From Eleginops maclovinus (taxonomy: Eukaryota; Chordata; Actinopteri; Perciformes; Eleginopidae): DNA of 64,000 bases. The position numbers were made by a program, and so were the translations under genes. Under the pieces are notes generated by a model. It did no database searches. It had not been told where the DNA came from and saw nothing but the letters and a program-made list of their open reading frames with translations. Each line of letters begins with the position of its first letter. Position 1 is the stretch's first letter. This document shows positions 9,401-28,696 of the stretch, piece by piece. The stretch lies in NCBI RefSeq assembly GCF_036324505.1, contig NC_086357.1, forward strand, positions 19,718,793-19,782,792, written 5' to 3'.

Positions 9401-11578
9401 GGTTCTGATTCTTTCTCATCTATGCGCCTCGATGTGACACCAAACAATGAAGAACTGAGGCTTGATGCAGTCCAGGAGCTTCGCTTGGATCAACAGCACA
9501 GATTAATGAGTGAGCCCAATATCATTAATGATTCATGTTTAGTGTCCAGATGTTTGATCTAAACAATTCACATGTAGCGTTCTACTATCAATTACCACAC
9601 ACACATCACTAAACCTACAGAAGCAGAGATTCACAGCAGCGAAAAACATTTCAGCTTTGATTTGACTTTACATATCTTATGTATGATCGCCCAATCTTCA
9701 AACAAATAGGGACATTTATTTAAAGGGTTGGACTACTCAAATTGCAGGGAAACATTTTTGCACAGACCTAGTGACTTGAGTAATTTTATTTTTCGATAAA
9801 ATTGCAAGTAGTAGGTGAGGAAAAGAAATATTAGCAATGCCTAATCAAAAACAACTGTCTGCATGGCTATTTGTCTTTATCTTATCTTAAAATTATTTAG
9901 ATGAATTGTGAATAAACAACCCTTTCGAAAAGCTCATTAAAAAAAGAGTTTGTTTTGCTAGTGAAGAATGTCCTGTTGTCTTGCAACTGAGAATGTTTGT
10001 TGTTTGCAGGCTCTTGTGAAACCCGGGTAAAGAAAGAGGTTATCTTTTCAGCAAACAGAAGAATGAAGAGGAGAGCTGTGGATCAAGGTTTGAAATGCGC
10101 CTCCCTCTTTAAATCACTTTGAATGTCACATGATGTCCACAATTCACAGAGGTCTTTGTATTTCTGATTGGATCACATGATTTGCCATGGAGCCGCTAAT
10201 TCAATTATAGATGAGGGCACTTTAGTAACTGCTGACAGGACGCACAACTCATGATGGCGTCAGACCAAAAGAAACAGAAACATTGCTCGTCTATGAGAAT
10301 GTTAAATGTTGTATTAGCAATACTTTTTAACAAATAACAGCATCCATGTAATGCAAGAATAATGTGATTTGCGTGTGTTTCTTTTTTCAGACCTCACACT
10401 CCAAACTCCAGTAAAAAAACGGGTCACTGGCTGTGGGAACATGGAGGCTGAATGTAAAGAAGAGCAGGATCACATCCCGATAATGAAGATCAATTCAGTG
10501 TGTTCAATAGTCTCACCCGAGCCATCCCCACCATCAGAGGTAATGCCTGCTAAACATGTGAAGGTAAATAAATAAATGATTCTTTAACACGCTATAGGAG
10601 TGTAGAAAAGCCACGATGCTAAAGAGCTGTGAGAAAATCTGATTATACAGATTATTTCTGGTTTATAGGAGGGACTGTGTGTCATTCTATAAAGCTGCAA
10701 CCTCTTGTTAATTGTTTAGTTTTAAATAGAGGAAATTATATTAAGAACTAATTGCTTTAGTAATTTTTCAAGCAATGATGCCAAGCCAAACATATCAAAT
10801 GTGATAATCGGTTGCTTTTCTGTCATAAGTAACCAAATATAGTTGTTTTGACTGGTCATGTTTTTTCTCCTAAAATCACATTTATATACAATAAATTCAA
10901 CAACAGATACGTTAATAAGTTATTTGCACATTTCCACATCCTTTAATATCTGAGTGATTCTGTTACCCAATATTTAGTTTGTGAATAACTTTATGACACT
11001 TGGGGGAATGTAACTCCATATAGTAGATATTACTGATTACTTTGGCTAAGTTTACTGAAGTAAGGTTTTGCCTTTTACCTGTTGTGGGGAATCTTCAGTG
11101 TGGTTTTGAAAAAAGCCTATTTTTACTTCAAATTATACATGTTTTTAGGCGTACTCCCTTCTTCTATCATTATGATGTTTATTTACACTTTGCTGTAGCC
11201 TACATGCTTCTATTTTGTTTTCTTACTTTATATGGACTTATTTTCGTTTTTTAAAGTAAAGGATCTTAAAGCTTCTTCCATCCCGTTTAAGTTGAACTTC
11301 AAGCCGTTTTCTTTTCAGCTCGACTAACAGAAACTGTTTCTAGCACCTATAATTAAAACATTATAGACTTAATAGCTCAAAAGTGGTTTTGCTAATCCAT
11401 TATTTTCACAATACATGAGGAAGTTACACACACACCTTTCTGTAGCTTACCTGTGCTGTAGCGCCACCAGTCCCAGAGTTAAGACCTGAGCCACCTCCAG
11501 CTGCGTGGGCCACTCTCCCGCCGCCACACAGCCGAAAACCCCACACTCCTCCCCGATACCGTTCTCTTCAAACTCCAT
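3487..11578 (-). CDS. ppat: Amidophosphoribosyltransferase (glutamine PRPP amidotransferase), eleven exons, frameshift in exon 2
   Basis: Catalyses the first committed step of de novo purine synthesis: PRPP plus glutamine to 5-phosphoribosylamine. Exons in transcript order: 11578-11451, 7122-7055, 6607-6401, 6180-6068, 5978-5833, 5664-5592, 5514-5363, 4916-4789, 4673-4452, 4247-4127 and 3662-3487 (TAA). The model is about 510 residues; the human enzyme has 517. An 11-residue propeptide precedes Cys12, the expected N-terminal nucleophile (EECGVFG). The glutaminase domain shows HTRYSTTG and HNGELVNA. The transferase domain shows the PRPP loop [13 protein letters not shown]. The probable Fe-S cysteines are in [20 protein letters not shown] and HCTACLTG. 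All splice phases agree except exon 2, which is 68 nt where 67 are needed. The reading frame breaks just after RGQESA and meets TAA eleven codons into exon 2. A sequencing error is the simplest cause. Intron 1 (7123-11450) contains another gene on the opposite strand. Confidence 0.93.
6681..6850. repeat. Fragments resembling dispersed teleost repeats in ppat intron 2
   Basis: The stretch includes a TTTTATTAATCCCTTACAGG GAAATTACA-type segment and a TTTTATTGCCAAGTA segment. Both resemble short interspersed sequences common in teleost genomes. The assignment is from memory of such sequences and no family name is claimed. Confidence 0.35.
7371..7416 (+). promoter_or_regulatory. Possible TATA/GC-box promoter of the nested SANT gene
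   Basis: CCTATATACC at 7371-7380 and a GC box (CCCGCCCCCT, 7407-7416) lie 140-190 bp before the ATG at 7560. An ATG at 7457 in another frame would form an upstream open reading frame. Without transcript ends this is only a candidate. Confidence 0.3.
7560..10575 (+). CDS. Protein with three Myb/SANT-like DNA-binding domains, nested in ppat intron 1
   Basis: Six exons fit together with every junction in phase 1: 7560-7956, 8184-8660, 8744-8803, 8883-9509, 10010-10087 and 10391-10575 (TAA). This predicts 607 residues. The ATG at 7560 has A at -3 and G at +4. Three domains of about 60 residues start near residues 24 ([15 protein letters not shown]), 155 ([15 protein letters not shown]) and 336 ([15 protein letters not shown]). 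The second and third end in [12 protein letters not shown], followed by a segment like FFDEVEAIL or FYDEVDAIM. This is the Myb/SANT-like (Myb_DNA-bind_4) pattern, and a transcription-factor-like or transposon-derived DNA-binding role is inferred from the family. Domain 1 is diverged and lacks the TKYKNLKY block. The tail is basic ([16 protein letters not shown]) and then [12 protein letters not shown]. If exon 4 is not spliced at 9509, the frame ends at 9562, with AATAAA at 9911. The orthologue is not recognised. Confidence 0.75.
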
Positions 11579-12238
11579 CAGGCCTGTGTGAGAGTCGGTC
11601 CTCCGGTAACCGTGTTGTTGTCAAGTCTCGTGCGTTTTCCTACACCAGTTCTGAGAGCATTGAGCGAACACGTGTGTCGATGTTTGTTAAAGCGACATGA
11701 ACTCAGCTGACATCGTTGAGGTGGAATCACGAGTTGGAAAAAACACCTTTGAGACAAGTTAATCACTTGGTGCAGTTTTAGCAGATGAACCATGCAACAG
11801 TAGCTGATAGAAGATAAAGTAATACGCGATGTATCAAGCACACGCGGAAACACACGTGGCGTTCACATTGACTGCAACAAACTCATCTAATTGATCGATT
11901 TTGTCGAGTGGTGGATTGTTCTCTCTTGAGAATGTTTTGTGATAAAAAACTATCTCCTTGTCAAAGAGAAAACGGGGGCTGTTCAGTTGATAAACTCCCA
12001 AAACTTCTACTCGCAAATATTTGGGCTTAGAGCATCTTCCCCCCACGTGTTGAGCAATGCGCTGCTGTGATTGGGTGTCATGATAAGCAAAGGGATGCGA
12101 TTGGTTATCACAGCACGTACTTCCCTTCTTCTTCTGCCCGCACTCCTCTTTCTGCCTCTTCATCTTGCAACTTTCAGAAGTTGAGTGTCAGTTTTCATTT
12201 TGTGTTTTCAGGACATTTGGTTGTTGAAGAACAATACC
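11579..12238. promoter_or_regulatory. Bidirectional ppat/paics promoter interval
   Basis: The two start codons are 660 bp apart and point away from each other, the arrangement known for the PPAT-PAICS pair of vertebrates. No TATA box is obvious at either side. The paics side may contain a 5' UTR splice acceptor near 12211 (TTTTCAGGACATTTGG). Coordinated purine-pathway expression is the expected role from known biology and is not shown by motifs here. Confidence 0.7.
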
Positions 12239-15054
12239 ATGGCCTCCGCCTCAGGTACAGTGCAACGATCAATGCATATTGGAAGGATTTAGTTAAATGC
12301 GCAGTGATCTAATTTGGGCTTTTTCTTTTTTTTTTGTGTGTGTGCGTGTGTGTGTTTTACAGAGTTGAAGATCGGCAAGAAGCTAAATGAGGGAAAGACA
12401 AAGCAGATTTTTGAGTTTGAGGACGAGTCCGGACTGGTTCTGGTTCAGTCCAAAGACCAGATCACTGCTGGGAATGCCGTGAGGAAAGACCAGATGGAGG
12501 GAAAGGCTGCCATCGCTAACAAAACTACCAGCTCTGTGTTCAAGCTGCTGCAGGATTCTGGTAAGGACAAGTTTATTGGAGTTGGGAGCTCCATTCAAAA
12601 AGTACTCTTCTGCTGCCGAGTGTGGAGCAGTTGTGTCATAACGTTATTCACCCTGAGGCAAATTTTTCCACATGTTAAGAAATATATTTTTTTAATAATA
12701 GTGAGTGTGTTTAATCCAGAAGGGCATACTAGCTATATGATTAATGAATATATTCACTTTTGTAAGTTCTCCCTCAAATATTTCCCTCACAAATTCCCAT
12801 TTTTAGATTTAAAAAATATATATAAACGATCCCCTCCCCCTTACAACAAACACAGATCTCGTGTCACAACTGACAACTTTGATGTGTATTGGCCATGTTT
12901 GACGTTTGGTAAAAAAAAGAAAAATCCAAAATGACCCACGACCTCGCTTTAATTCAACACTAATTGTGTAAGTGTTCCCAACATGCCACTCATGAATGTG
13001 GTAAAGGTTGTCTTGTGACTTGGATAATTCACCAGAACGTGACCAAATCACATTTAACATTTGATTAGGGACATGACAAAAACTCTTTAAGGTACTGGTG
13101 TTTCATCTTTTTCTTTTACAAATCAACAATAAATGGTAAAATTATGACTTAGCTTTCTTCACAGCTCTTGACACAAATAGGAGGTTTGGCTGTGTAATAT
13201 TCTGAAGCTGATTTTAATATCAACTCTTTCTTCCAGGCATTAAGACTGCCTTTGTAAGGAAGCACTCAGACACAGCGTTCATTGCAACCCACTGTGAGAT
13301 GATTCCCATTGAGTGGGTATGTCGCAGAGTGGCAACAGGATCCTTCCTCAAGAGAAACCCAGGAGTAAAGGAAGGCTACCGCTTCTCCCCCCTGAAGATG
13401 GAGATGTTCTTCAAAGTGAGTCTGTGAATTCATTCAGCCTGCCCCCAATGTGCTTCTTATGTGCTGTGTCTCTACTAATTGTGTCCATATGTCAAAAAGC
13501 ATCCAGTTTTATGTAAAATGTTCTTTCTGCCATAGGATGATGCCGCCAATGACCCTCAGTGGTCAGAGGAGCAGCTGCTGGAGGCGAAATTCTCTCTGGC
13601 TGGGCTCACTATTGGTCAGTGCGAGGTGGACATCATGAATCGCAGCACTGTGGCCATCTTTGAGATTTTGGAGAAGTCCTGGGCCACTCAGAACTGCACA
13701 CTGGTGGATATGAAGGTATGCAGTGCAGCGCTGCCCTCTGCTGCTTATTCTGATTTTCTAGCGTGAACCCCGACTACTGAACCTTTTGTAACTGCTTCAC
13801 AATTGGGGTTTATCTTTATTCTTTACAGATCGAGTTTGGCGTGAATGTGAAGACTCAGGAGATTGTCCTTGCTGATGTGATCGACAATGATTCATGGAGG
13901 CTGTGGCCGGCTGGAGATCGGAGCCAGCAGAAGGATAAGCAGGTCAGGCCTTCTCTTTGGTCTTAATTATTTCATTTTGACGCTTTTATGACTTTATATA
14001 AAGGCTAAAATTGAGTTTTCCCATATTCCTAGGTTTACCGAGACCTGAAAGAAGTTACCCCTGAGGCGATGCAGGTGGTGAAGAGAAACTTTGAGTGGGT
14101 CTCCGAGAGAGTCATGGTAGGCTTAACATTCAATCAACTGTGTTATCAGGAGTCTTTTGTTTACTTTGTTTACAGTCTTTAATCAACCTAGTATAACATA
14201 TTTAAACAAAGTTGAGGCTGGGACAACAAGGATTATACACCCAGCTAGTCCACTACCAGTTGTCCTATTTGGCATTTTGCTGATCGAATCGTCAATATTT
14301 AAGTTTGCTGCCCATAGTGATCCATACTGTAGAAATCTCACTCAATAATGGCTTTGCATGGAGCTAAGAGGTGCTGTGCTGTGTCTCTAGCTCCTGCTGG
14401 AGCCCCAGGCCAGCGGCAGGGTGGTGGTTTTGATGGGCTCCACCTCAGACCTGGCTCACTGTGAAAAAATCAGGAAGGCCTGCAGCTCCTACGGGATCCC
14501 CTGCATCCTGAGAGTCACATCGGCACACAAAGGTCCGGATGAGACACTCCGCATCAAAGCTGAATATGAAGGTGTGTATTCTTTCGTTTATCTTTTTTAA
14601 TTTTTTAATGTGGTCTTTATTTGCCTGTCATATCATAATGTCTGTATGCTTTTCTTCAGGTGATGGCGTACCCACCGTGTTTGTGGCTGTGGCTGGCAGA
14701 AGTAACGGCCTCGGCCCAGTGATGTCTGGAAACACTGCGTACCCCGTCATCAACTGCCCTCCTCTCACTCCAGACTGGGGTGCCCAAGATGTCTGGTCGT
14801 CCCTGCGTATGCCAAGTGGTGAGTATGGCTCTTCCAGTTTGTCCACATGTTGGTTAATTCATTTTAACCAATCCCCTCCTCCTGCAGGTCTTGGCTGCTC
14901 GACCATCCTCTCCCCTGAGGCCGCAGCTCAGTTTGCTGCGCAGATTTTCGGGTTGACCGATCACCTGGTGTGGTGCAAGCTAAGGGCCTCCATGCTCAAC
15001 ACCTGGGTGTCTCTCAAGCTGGCTGACAAGAAGTTACAGGCCTGCAGCCTCTGA
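12239..15054 (+). CDS. paics: Bifunctional AIR carboxylase / SAICAR synthetase
   Basis: Converts AIR to CAIR and then ligates aspartate to give SAICAR in de novo purine synthesis. Nine exons: 12239-12254, 12363-12560, 13237-13415, 13536-13715, 13829-13942, 14033-14116, 14391-14571, 14660-14818 and 14888-15054 (TGA). They give 425 residues, the same length as the human enzyme. All phases agree and all introns are GT-AG. The N-terminal SAICAR synthetase half (to about residue 260) shows [44 protein letters not shown] and [14 protein letters not shown]. The C-terminal PurE-like half shows [45 protein letters not shown] and [20 protein letters not shown]. The gene is intact and starts head-to-head with ppat. 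Confidence 0.97.
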
Positions 15055-17571
15055 AAGGCTCAAGACCCCTTTCACCCTTGTGTTGTCTTTTTAGGCTCCA
15101 CTTTGTCACTGATGTGTCTTTGTTTACCATGAAAAGCCACTAACGGTAAATTAAGTCTACCTAATTTCTCAAACGCATAAATCATTCCATTAAAGAAAGC
15201 TTCTTAATTAAAAGTTGTGTGGTTATTTAATCCCGTTCAGACCCTCGTTTTTCAGCCAAGAAAAAGCTAAATTTCTCCACAGTAACTTGGTAAACGATTT
15301 ATACTTACACATTTTGTTCACTTGTTTGCTTTCTAGTAGAGGGTTAGATGAGAACATTAATGTCATTTAAATTGGAAGCTACTGCCAGTAATCCTTGAAT
15401 AAAGTCTGGGAAAAGCTAGCCTAGCTTTGTCAAAAGACAAAATCTAACTTCCAGCACCTTTTTTAAATTTGTGAATAAACTCTCTATATCTTATTTGTAA
15501 AATATTTAATAAAAAAAAAATCAAGATATAGTTTGTAACAGTTATGTTTTTAGTATTCCTCCACAAGAATCCTATTCCTATATATTTGGAGAAAGCAGAG
15601 TCAGATCTTTTTATTTTCTGGCCAGTCCATTAGCTTGTGGGGGTGGATTACAGTGGAGGAGTTTGGACCTCAGTATTTATGAAATCTTGGCTGTGACCCT
15701 GAATTTGATTTGGGCCAAAGTGTGTTTGTCTTGCCAGTGGTCAAGCTGTGATTCTTTTTCTTTTGAATAAGATGTTAAGTTGATGTTTACTGGAATGTGG
15801 AGTTGGTGTGGCTGTCAGATGTATGTGATGAGGTGCAGGGATCATGTTGAAAATCAGATAAAGGTTTGAATTAAGCCTTTTAAAACCGGTTAAGGTGTAT
15901 ATCATAAGCACTGCATACAGGGTTGATGCACCCATGTTTATAGCATATATGTCACTCAAAGTCTAGGTGCATGCTTTACTATTAACACCACTGTCAGAGA
16001 ATTTTAGATGACAACCAGAGCTTCTTTTAATTAGCTTAAAGCCTTAACAACACCCACATATACAATCTAATCTGAACAGATGGTTAGACATATTCATACC
16101 TTTCAAGACGGATGCGTTATCTATGTGTGAGTTGCTCTGCTAACGACTAGAATAGCCACTCCAGTTTATAAATAAAGCTCCGACCACTCCACATTTTTCT
16201 TAAATCTCAATCTCTCAGCCAGTTTGTCTGTTGAATTCCTACACAGAGAAATGTTGTCAGTAGTTTATAGAATACAATTTAAAAAAAAATCAAACTCAAA
16301 GACATACCTATACATAGTATAACCGGAGAAACTGATAATGCTGAAGTGTTCTCTTCCCGGATCTGTTTCTCCTATATAATTACCATCACAACGACATCCA
16401 TCTATCTTTATCATCTGCTCAGTTGTGGGACCTCAATTTGGCCACAAGAGGGAGCCTGTGTCCCATGTCGACGATACCAAATCTTAACCTTTCAATCTGT
16501 TCCAGCAGTTTGCAGCCAAGGGAATGAGTCAGAATATCATGCCACCATTTTATTTTTTACTTCTATTATAGCACAGCTCTGCCTTTTGATAACAAATGAT
16601 GGGTATAACGACCTATGGTGTGCTAAGTCTTTGTTCACGTGTGGGTGTAAGTGGGAGGATGGAAGTGCTGAGGGTAGAGTGAGATACAGATGATCGTAGG
16701 GAAGCTGATATCTGACCAAAATCCTCTGCATTTTAATTTGGAGTTGAATTTTGTGTTTAAAAATAAAAATGTACTGCATGGGAATCAGCCTTCATATCTG
16801 TCAGTCTATATGCAGTGTAAGGATTAGAGAGAAAGAAAAAGAGCTGAAATGGACATAATGTGTATGTCTCAGTGATTCAATGTCTCCTTGACAACCGTAA
16901 CATGGCAACAATCACTATATACAATAATCTGTTTTTCTCTTTTGCTGCTTCTCTTATTGCCACGCTGAGCTCTGTGAGTCCAGTTTAAATCTGTTTAATT
17001 CCCTTTCTCTCTCTTCGCTGGCATTTGATTATTTTACTGCTTACCATCCCCATGGAGACCACAATAGCTCAGTGTAAATCAACACAACATGACTCACCAG
17101 AAAAGTCTCACCCACTAATGAGTTCTGAGTGTGTGGTCATAACCTGGGTTTAAGCGGTTGTTAAATGAGATTAATGCTTCATTGTCATAATAATAAATAT
17201 GTGACCATTATAATAACGGAACCCATGCAGCGACTTTCTCAAGACTCAGAAAATCAATTTATTTCGCTCTCAAAGCTATGAGGTGGGCATTAAGTATCAC
17301 TACTATAGTTTATTTACATGTGTTCTACCACAGTATGTTATCTTCTTCTCTATGCTGCTTAGTCTTGAGTACAAAATGTGTTAATTGTCCTACGGCTAAA
17401 CATCATCACTAACATTATTGTTTTCTCCCTCTTTTCCTCTGGATGCTCACGATTTTCACTCATAACATTGTCCTGCCATCACTCGGGCACTTTCACACAG
17501 CTTCTGCTTTACTTATCACCTTCAGCTACCTCTGTAACTAATCTAACAATATGACTCCCTGTGGCGCCCGA
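15055..17571. other. Convergent intergenic stretch between paics and rem2
   Basis: The left part should be paics 3' UTR and the right part rem2 3' UTR. The sequence is AT-rich with stops in all frames, and I see no gene. The few open frames here lack splice context or recognisable similarity. Confidence 0.6.
15398..15403 (+). terminator. paics: Candidate poly(A) signal of paics
   Basis: AATAAA lies about 345 bp after the paics stop codon. An ATTAAA near 15190 is an alternative. Use cannot be decided from sequence alone. Confidence 0.4.
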
Positions 17572-25734
<8,163 letters not shown>

Positions 25735-28499
25735 TCAGAGGAAGTAGTCAGGGGGCGGGGAAGGTGGGTTGCTACTGCGGGTCGGTGGGGCTTCACCGGC
25801 GATGCTGTGGTTCGTGTTGAGGAGCTTCTCGTAGCGAGCCTTGTAGGCGTCTCTTTCCCTCAGCACTCGATTCAGCTCACACTGTAACTGATCTAACTGA
25901 GGAGGAGAAAAACAAACCATTTGTGCTTTTGCTGAGCTAAAGTGCAAAGGCGTTCACTTAAAAACAGGACCAGTGACGGATCTAGAACATATGAAATTGG
26001 TGGGCCAGACAAGGTCAAATTCAATATTAGAGTAACTAAATATGTTAAGCACCTCTAGTACATACCAATGACACCCAATTAATATGATTTTCTGGAAGAC
26101 TACAAGAATATTTTCTATTTTTCAAGTATTATTTTTCCCATGGTCACAGTCAGGGGCTCCAGAGAAGGCCACGATCACTATTGTATAGCCATGAAGGGAA
26201 TTTAGAATTGTCTAAACTTCCAGATTAAAGATGAGATCAGATTATGGTTTAAGCTTGTGGTCAGATATAGCTTCGATAAAATAAAGCAGGTCAGTCATAA
26301 ACAGGCATGTACCTGTTGTGTGAGCACATGTTTCTCCGACTCCAGAGCGTGGCGGTGCTGTAGGCGCTTGTAGCGGCAGGACTGGGCATAGCCCCGGTTC
26401 TTCAGAGTGCGGCGTTTCTGCTTCAAGCGCACCACCTCATCCTTACTCACTCCTCGCAGGTGTCGGTTCAGCTCCCGCACAGACAGGCTCACCAGCTGCT
26501 CATCAGAAAAGCGATCATTGGCCCCACACTGCGGAGCAGATGGTGAAAACATACATTCAGAAAATGCTATACTCTGATGTTAATTGGAAACATGACACAA
26601 TTTGAAAATGATTGATGAGTTGAATGAGTTTAACCATTACTTGGTTGTGAGATGACTGGTGGACATGTGATGTGTTATACTGGGCGTGTGTTTGTCGGTC
26701 AGGGGGCACATTTCAGCACCACATGTCCATAATCTGTCATTTAATCTGACTAAGTGTGGGTGACAGTTATGAGGATTACGCACAGCAATAATAGCAGATA
26801 TTATCATAAGCTCACACTGTGCTCCACATAGACATACACCCAGACATCTTCATCCACCGCAAACAGATTACAGAGTTTATTTACCAGGTCAAATTAGATT
26901 CAGCATTGAAGAGGCTAGCAGCAATTGATTTGTCCTCCAATCACATTTGGCAGTTTAAAGAGTTAATTATTCATTTATAGGTCGATTAACAACTGGTCTA
27001 ACATTTTAGAGACTACTTATTTAAATTAGCTTTGGAGGAACTCCCCCCCTTTAAACATACAAGCTCAAAACAACCTAGTTGCCAAGAGACAAAAGTGTTT
27101 ATTGAGGTTTTTGTCAAAGGTTTTGTTGAAGGTTTTTGTTAAAGTTAACTGCTGACAAAAACTGTAAAGGTTGTAGAGGTATGTCTAAATGTTGTTTTTT
27201 GAATAGGAAATCAAAACTTTACACACATTTTGCTTCACTTGTTGTTTCCATGCTGAGAGTGATCCTTAAAGTGAGGCTCCAGATAGACACAGACATTAAT
27301 AACAATGTTCTAATGTCCTAATCCTAATCCTTCACTGAACGATCCCTCTCCCTCTGGTCAGCCCTCTAATGCCACAAGTGTCACTGTTCAATTCTTTCAC
27401 CTCCGAAATATCCTCCTCGTCTATCGATTTACTCTTCCTGTCAAGCAGAATCATCTTTATCAACCTAATGCGGTTTGATCTGTGTGTACCTGACTCATTT
27501 GTTGGTGGTGATGATGGTGATGGCTGCCATGCATGTGGTGGTGCGGGTGGTGCTGATGATGGTGATGCTGGTGATGATGAAGGCGGGCCTGGGGGCTGAG
27601 GGGTTGTGGGTAGGGAGCTGAGTTCGGGCCAGCATTGGGGAGTGAGTTAGGGGCCGATGACAGGAAGACGAGCGGCCGATGGCACATGTCTGTTCCTTTG
27701 GGGCAGGAGATGTCTGCTCCACTGTCGCTGCTGGAGTCTCCCAGGTTGCTGCTCGAACTCTGAGAAAGACTTGGAAACTGAAGAGAGGGGGGGCAATATG
27801 GAAGAACATGAGGCAGTAGAGTAAGAATAAGTCAACTCCTTCATCGTGTGTGAGGTAGAAGAAGTAGAAATTATAAATTGTTACCTGCGAGCTGACAGCT
27901 GCAGCAGCTGAGTTCAGCAAAGCCTCCACAGCGTCCTCACAGCCTAGGAAGCCATTGACCGGCCCCCTCTCTCTTTCTCCCCGCTCTGGCATTCCCCCCA
28001 AGGCCCCCAGCAAATTTGAGGGCCCCGTCACATCACCTCCAAACTGTTGCTGTAGCGCTGCCAGCCAGATCAGGTCCTCCAGAGAGGCCGGGGTAGGACC
28101 CGGAGGCCCGCCGTGGGACGGGCTACCTTCCACGTTCCCCTGAGAGCCGGAGCTGATGCCTGAAGTGAAGCTGTTAGAGAGGGAGAGGGGGAAGGAGATG
28201 GAGGAGGATGACGATGAGAGGGATGAAGAGCCTGAAGGTGGTGGGTGCGCGTCACTGAGCGTTGGCGAGGGTGGCAGCGAGTTGTAGGGGCTGGAGCTCA
28301 AACTGGAATCCTGCATAGGGTTGCTGGTGTAGGGAGAGCTGGAGGGGTCTTGGGAGATGCCAGATTTGGGAAACACACATGGAGTAGGGAGCGGGGGAGT
28401 GTCAGATTTCACCTCAAACTTGAGGAGGTCAAAGTCATTTAGGTACTCCATGGCCAGAGGACTGGGAGGGAGAGAGGGCATGGGGAGAGGAGAGGACAT
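25735..28499 (-). CDS. nrl: Neural retina leucine zipper protein (large Maf bZIP factor)
   Basis: A bZIP transcription factor that specifies rod photoreceptors in vertebrates. Coding exons: 28499-27885, 27777-27490, 26528-26313 and 25896-25735 (TGA). All junctions are in phase 0, giving 426 residues. The N-terminal large-Maf transactivation motif is [20 protein letters not shown]. It is followed by a Ser/Pro-rich stretch and [16 protein letters not shown], which resembles NRL (LEELYWLATLQQQLG) more than MafA or Maf[12 protein letters not shown] comes next. Exon 2 ends in a His-rich hinge. Exon 3 has the extended homology region ([20 protein letters not shown]) and the basic region ([20 protein letters not shown]). 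Exon 4 continues the zipper ([20 protein letters not shown]) and ends SPPPDYFL, a large-Maf C-terminus. The protein is much longer than human NRL (237 residues). The assignment over other large Mafs also rests on the neighbours rem2 and carmil3. Confidence 0.88.
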
Positions 28500-28696
28500 G
28501 GTGTCTGCTGCTGCTGGTGGGGCCTCTGGGGGATCACAGGGTTTTTCCGTGTGTCAGGATTGTTGGGAAGTCCACTCCTCTGCCTCAGTGCAGCTCATAG
28601 ACAGAAGGAGTGGTGATTTCAGGAAGTAGACTGGTGGGTGAGTTTCCTCTGTGAGAAACTGTACGTCACCGTGTCCTTGTCTCTGTTTCTCTTGTC
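28500..28696 (-). other. nrl: Probable nrl 5' UTR exon segment
   Basis: On the minus strand a pyrimidine-rich tract ending in TCCTTCAG lies just upstream of 28696, an acceptor-like site. The sequence from there to the ATG at 28499 has no in-frame extension that I can support. A first non-coding exon would then lie further right. Confidence 0.4.

Noticed and set aside
12314..12934. 206-residue plus-strand frame over paics exon 2
   Set aside because: Only 12363-12560 is exon. The rest is read-through into intron 2.
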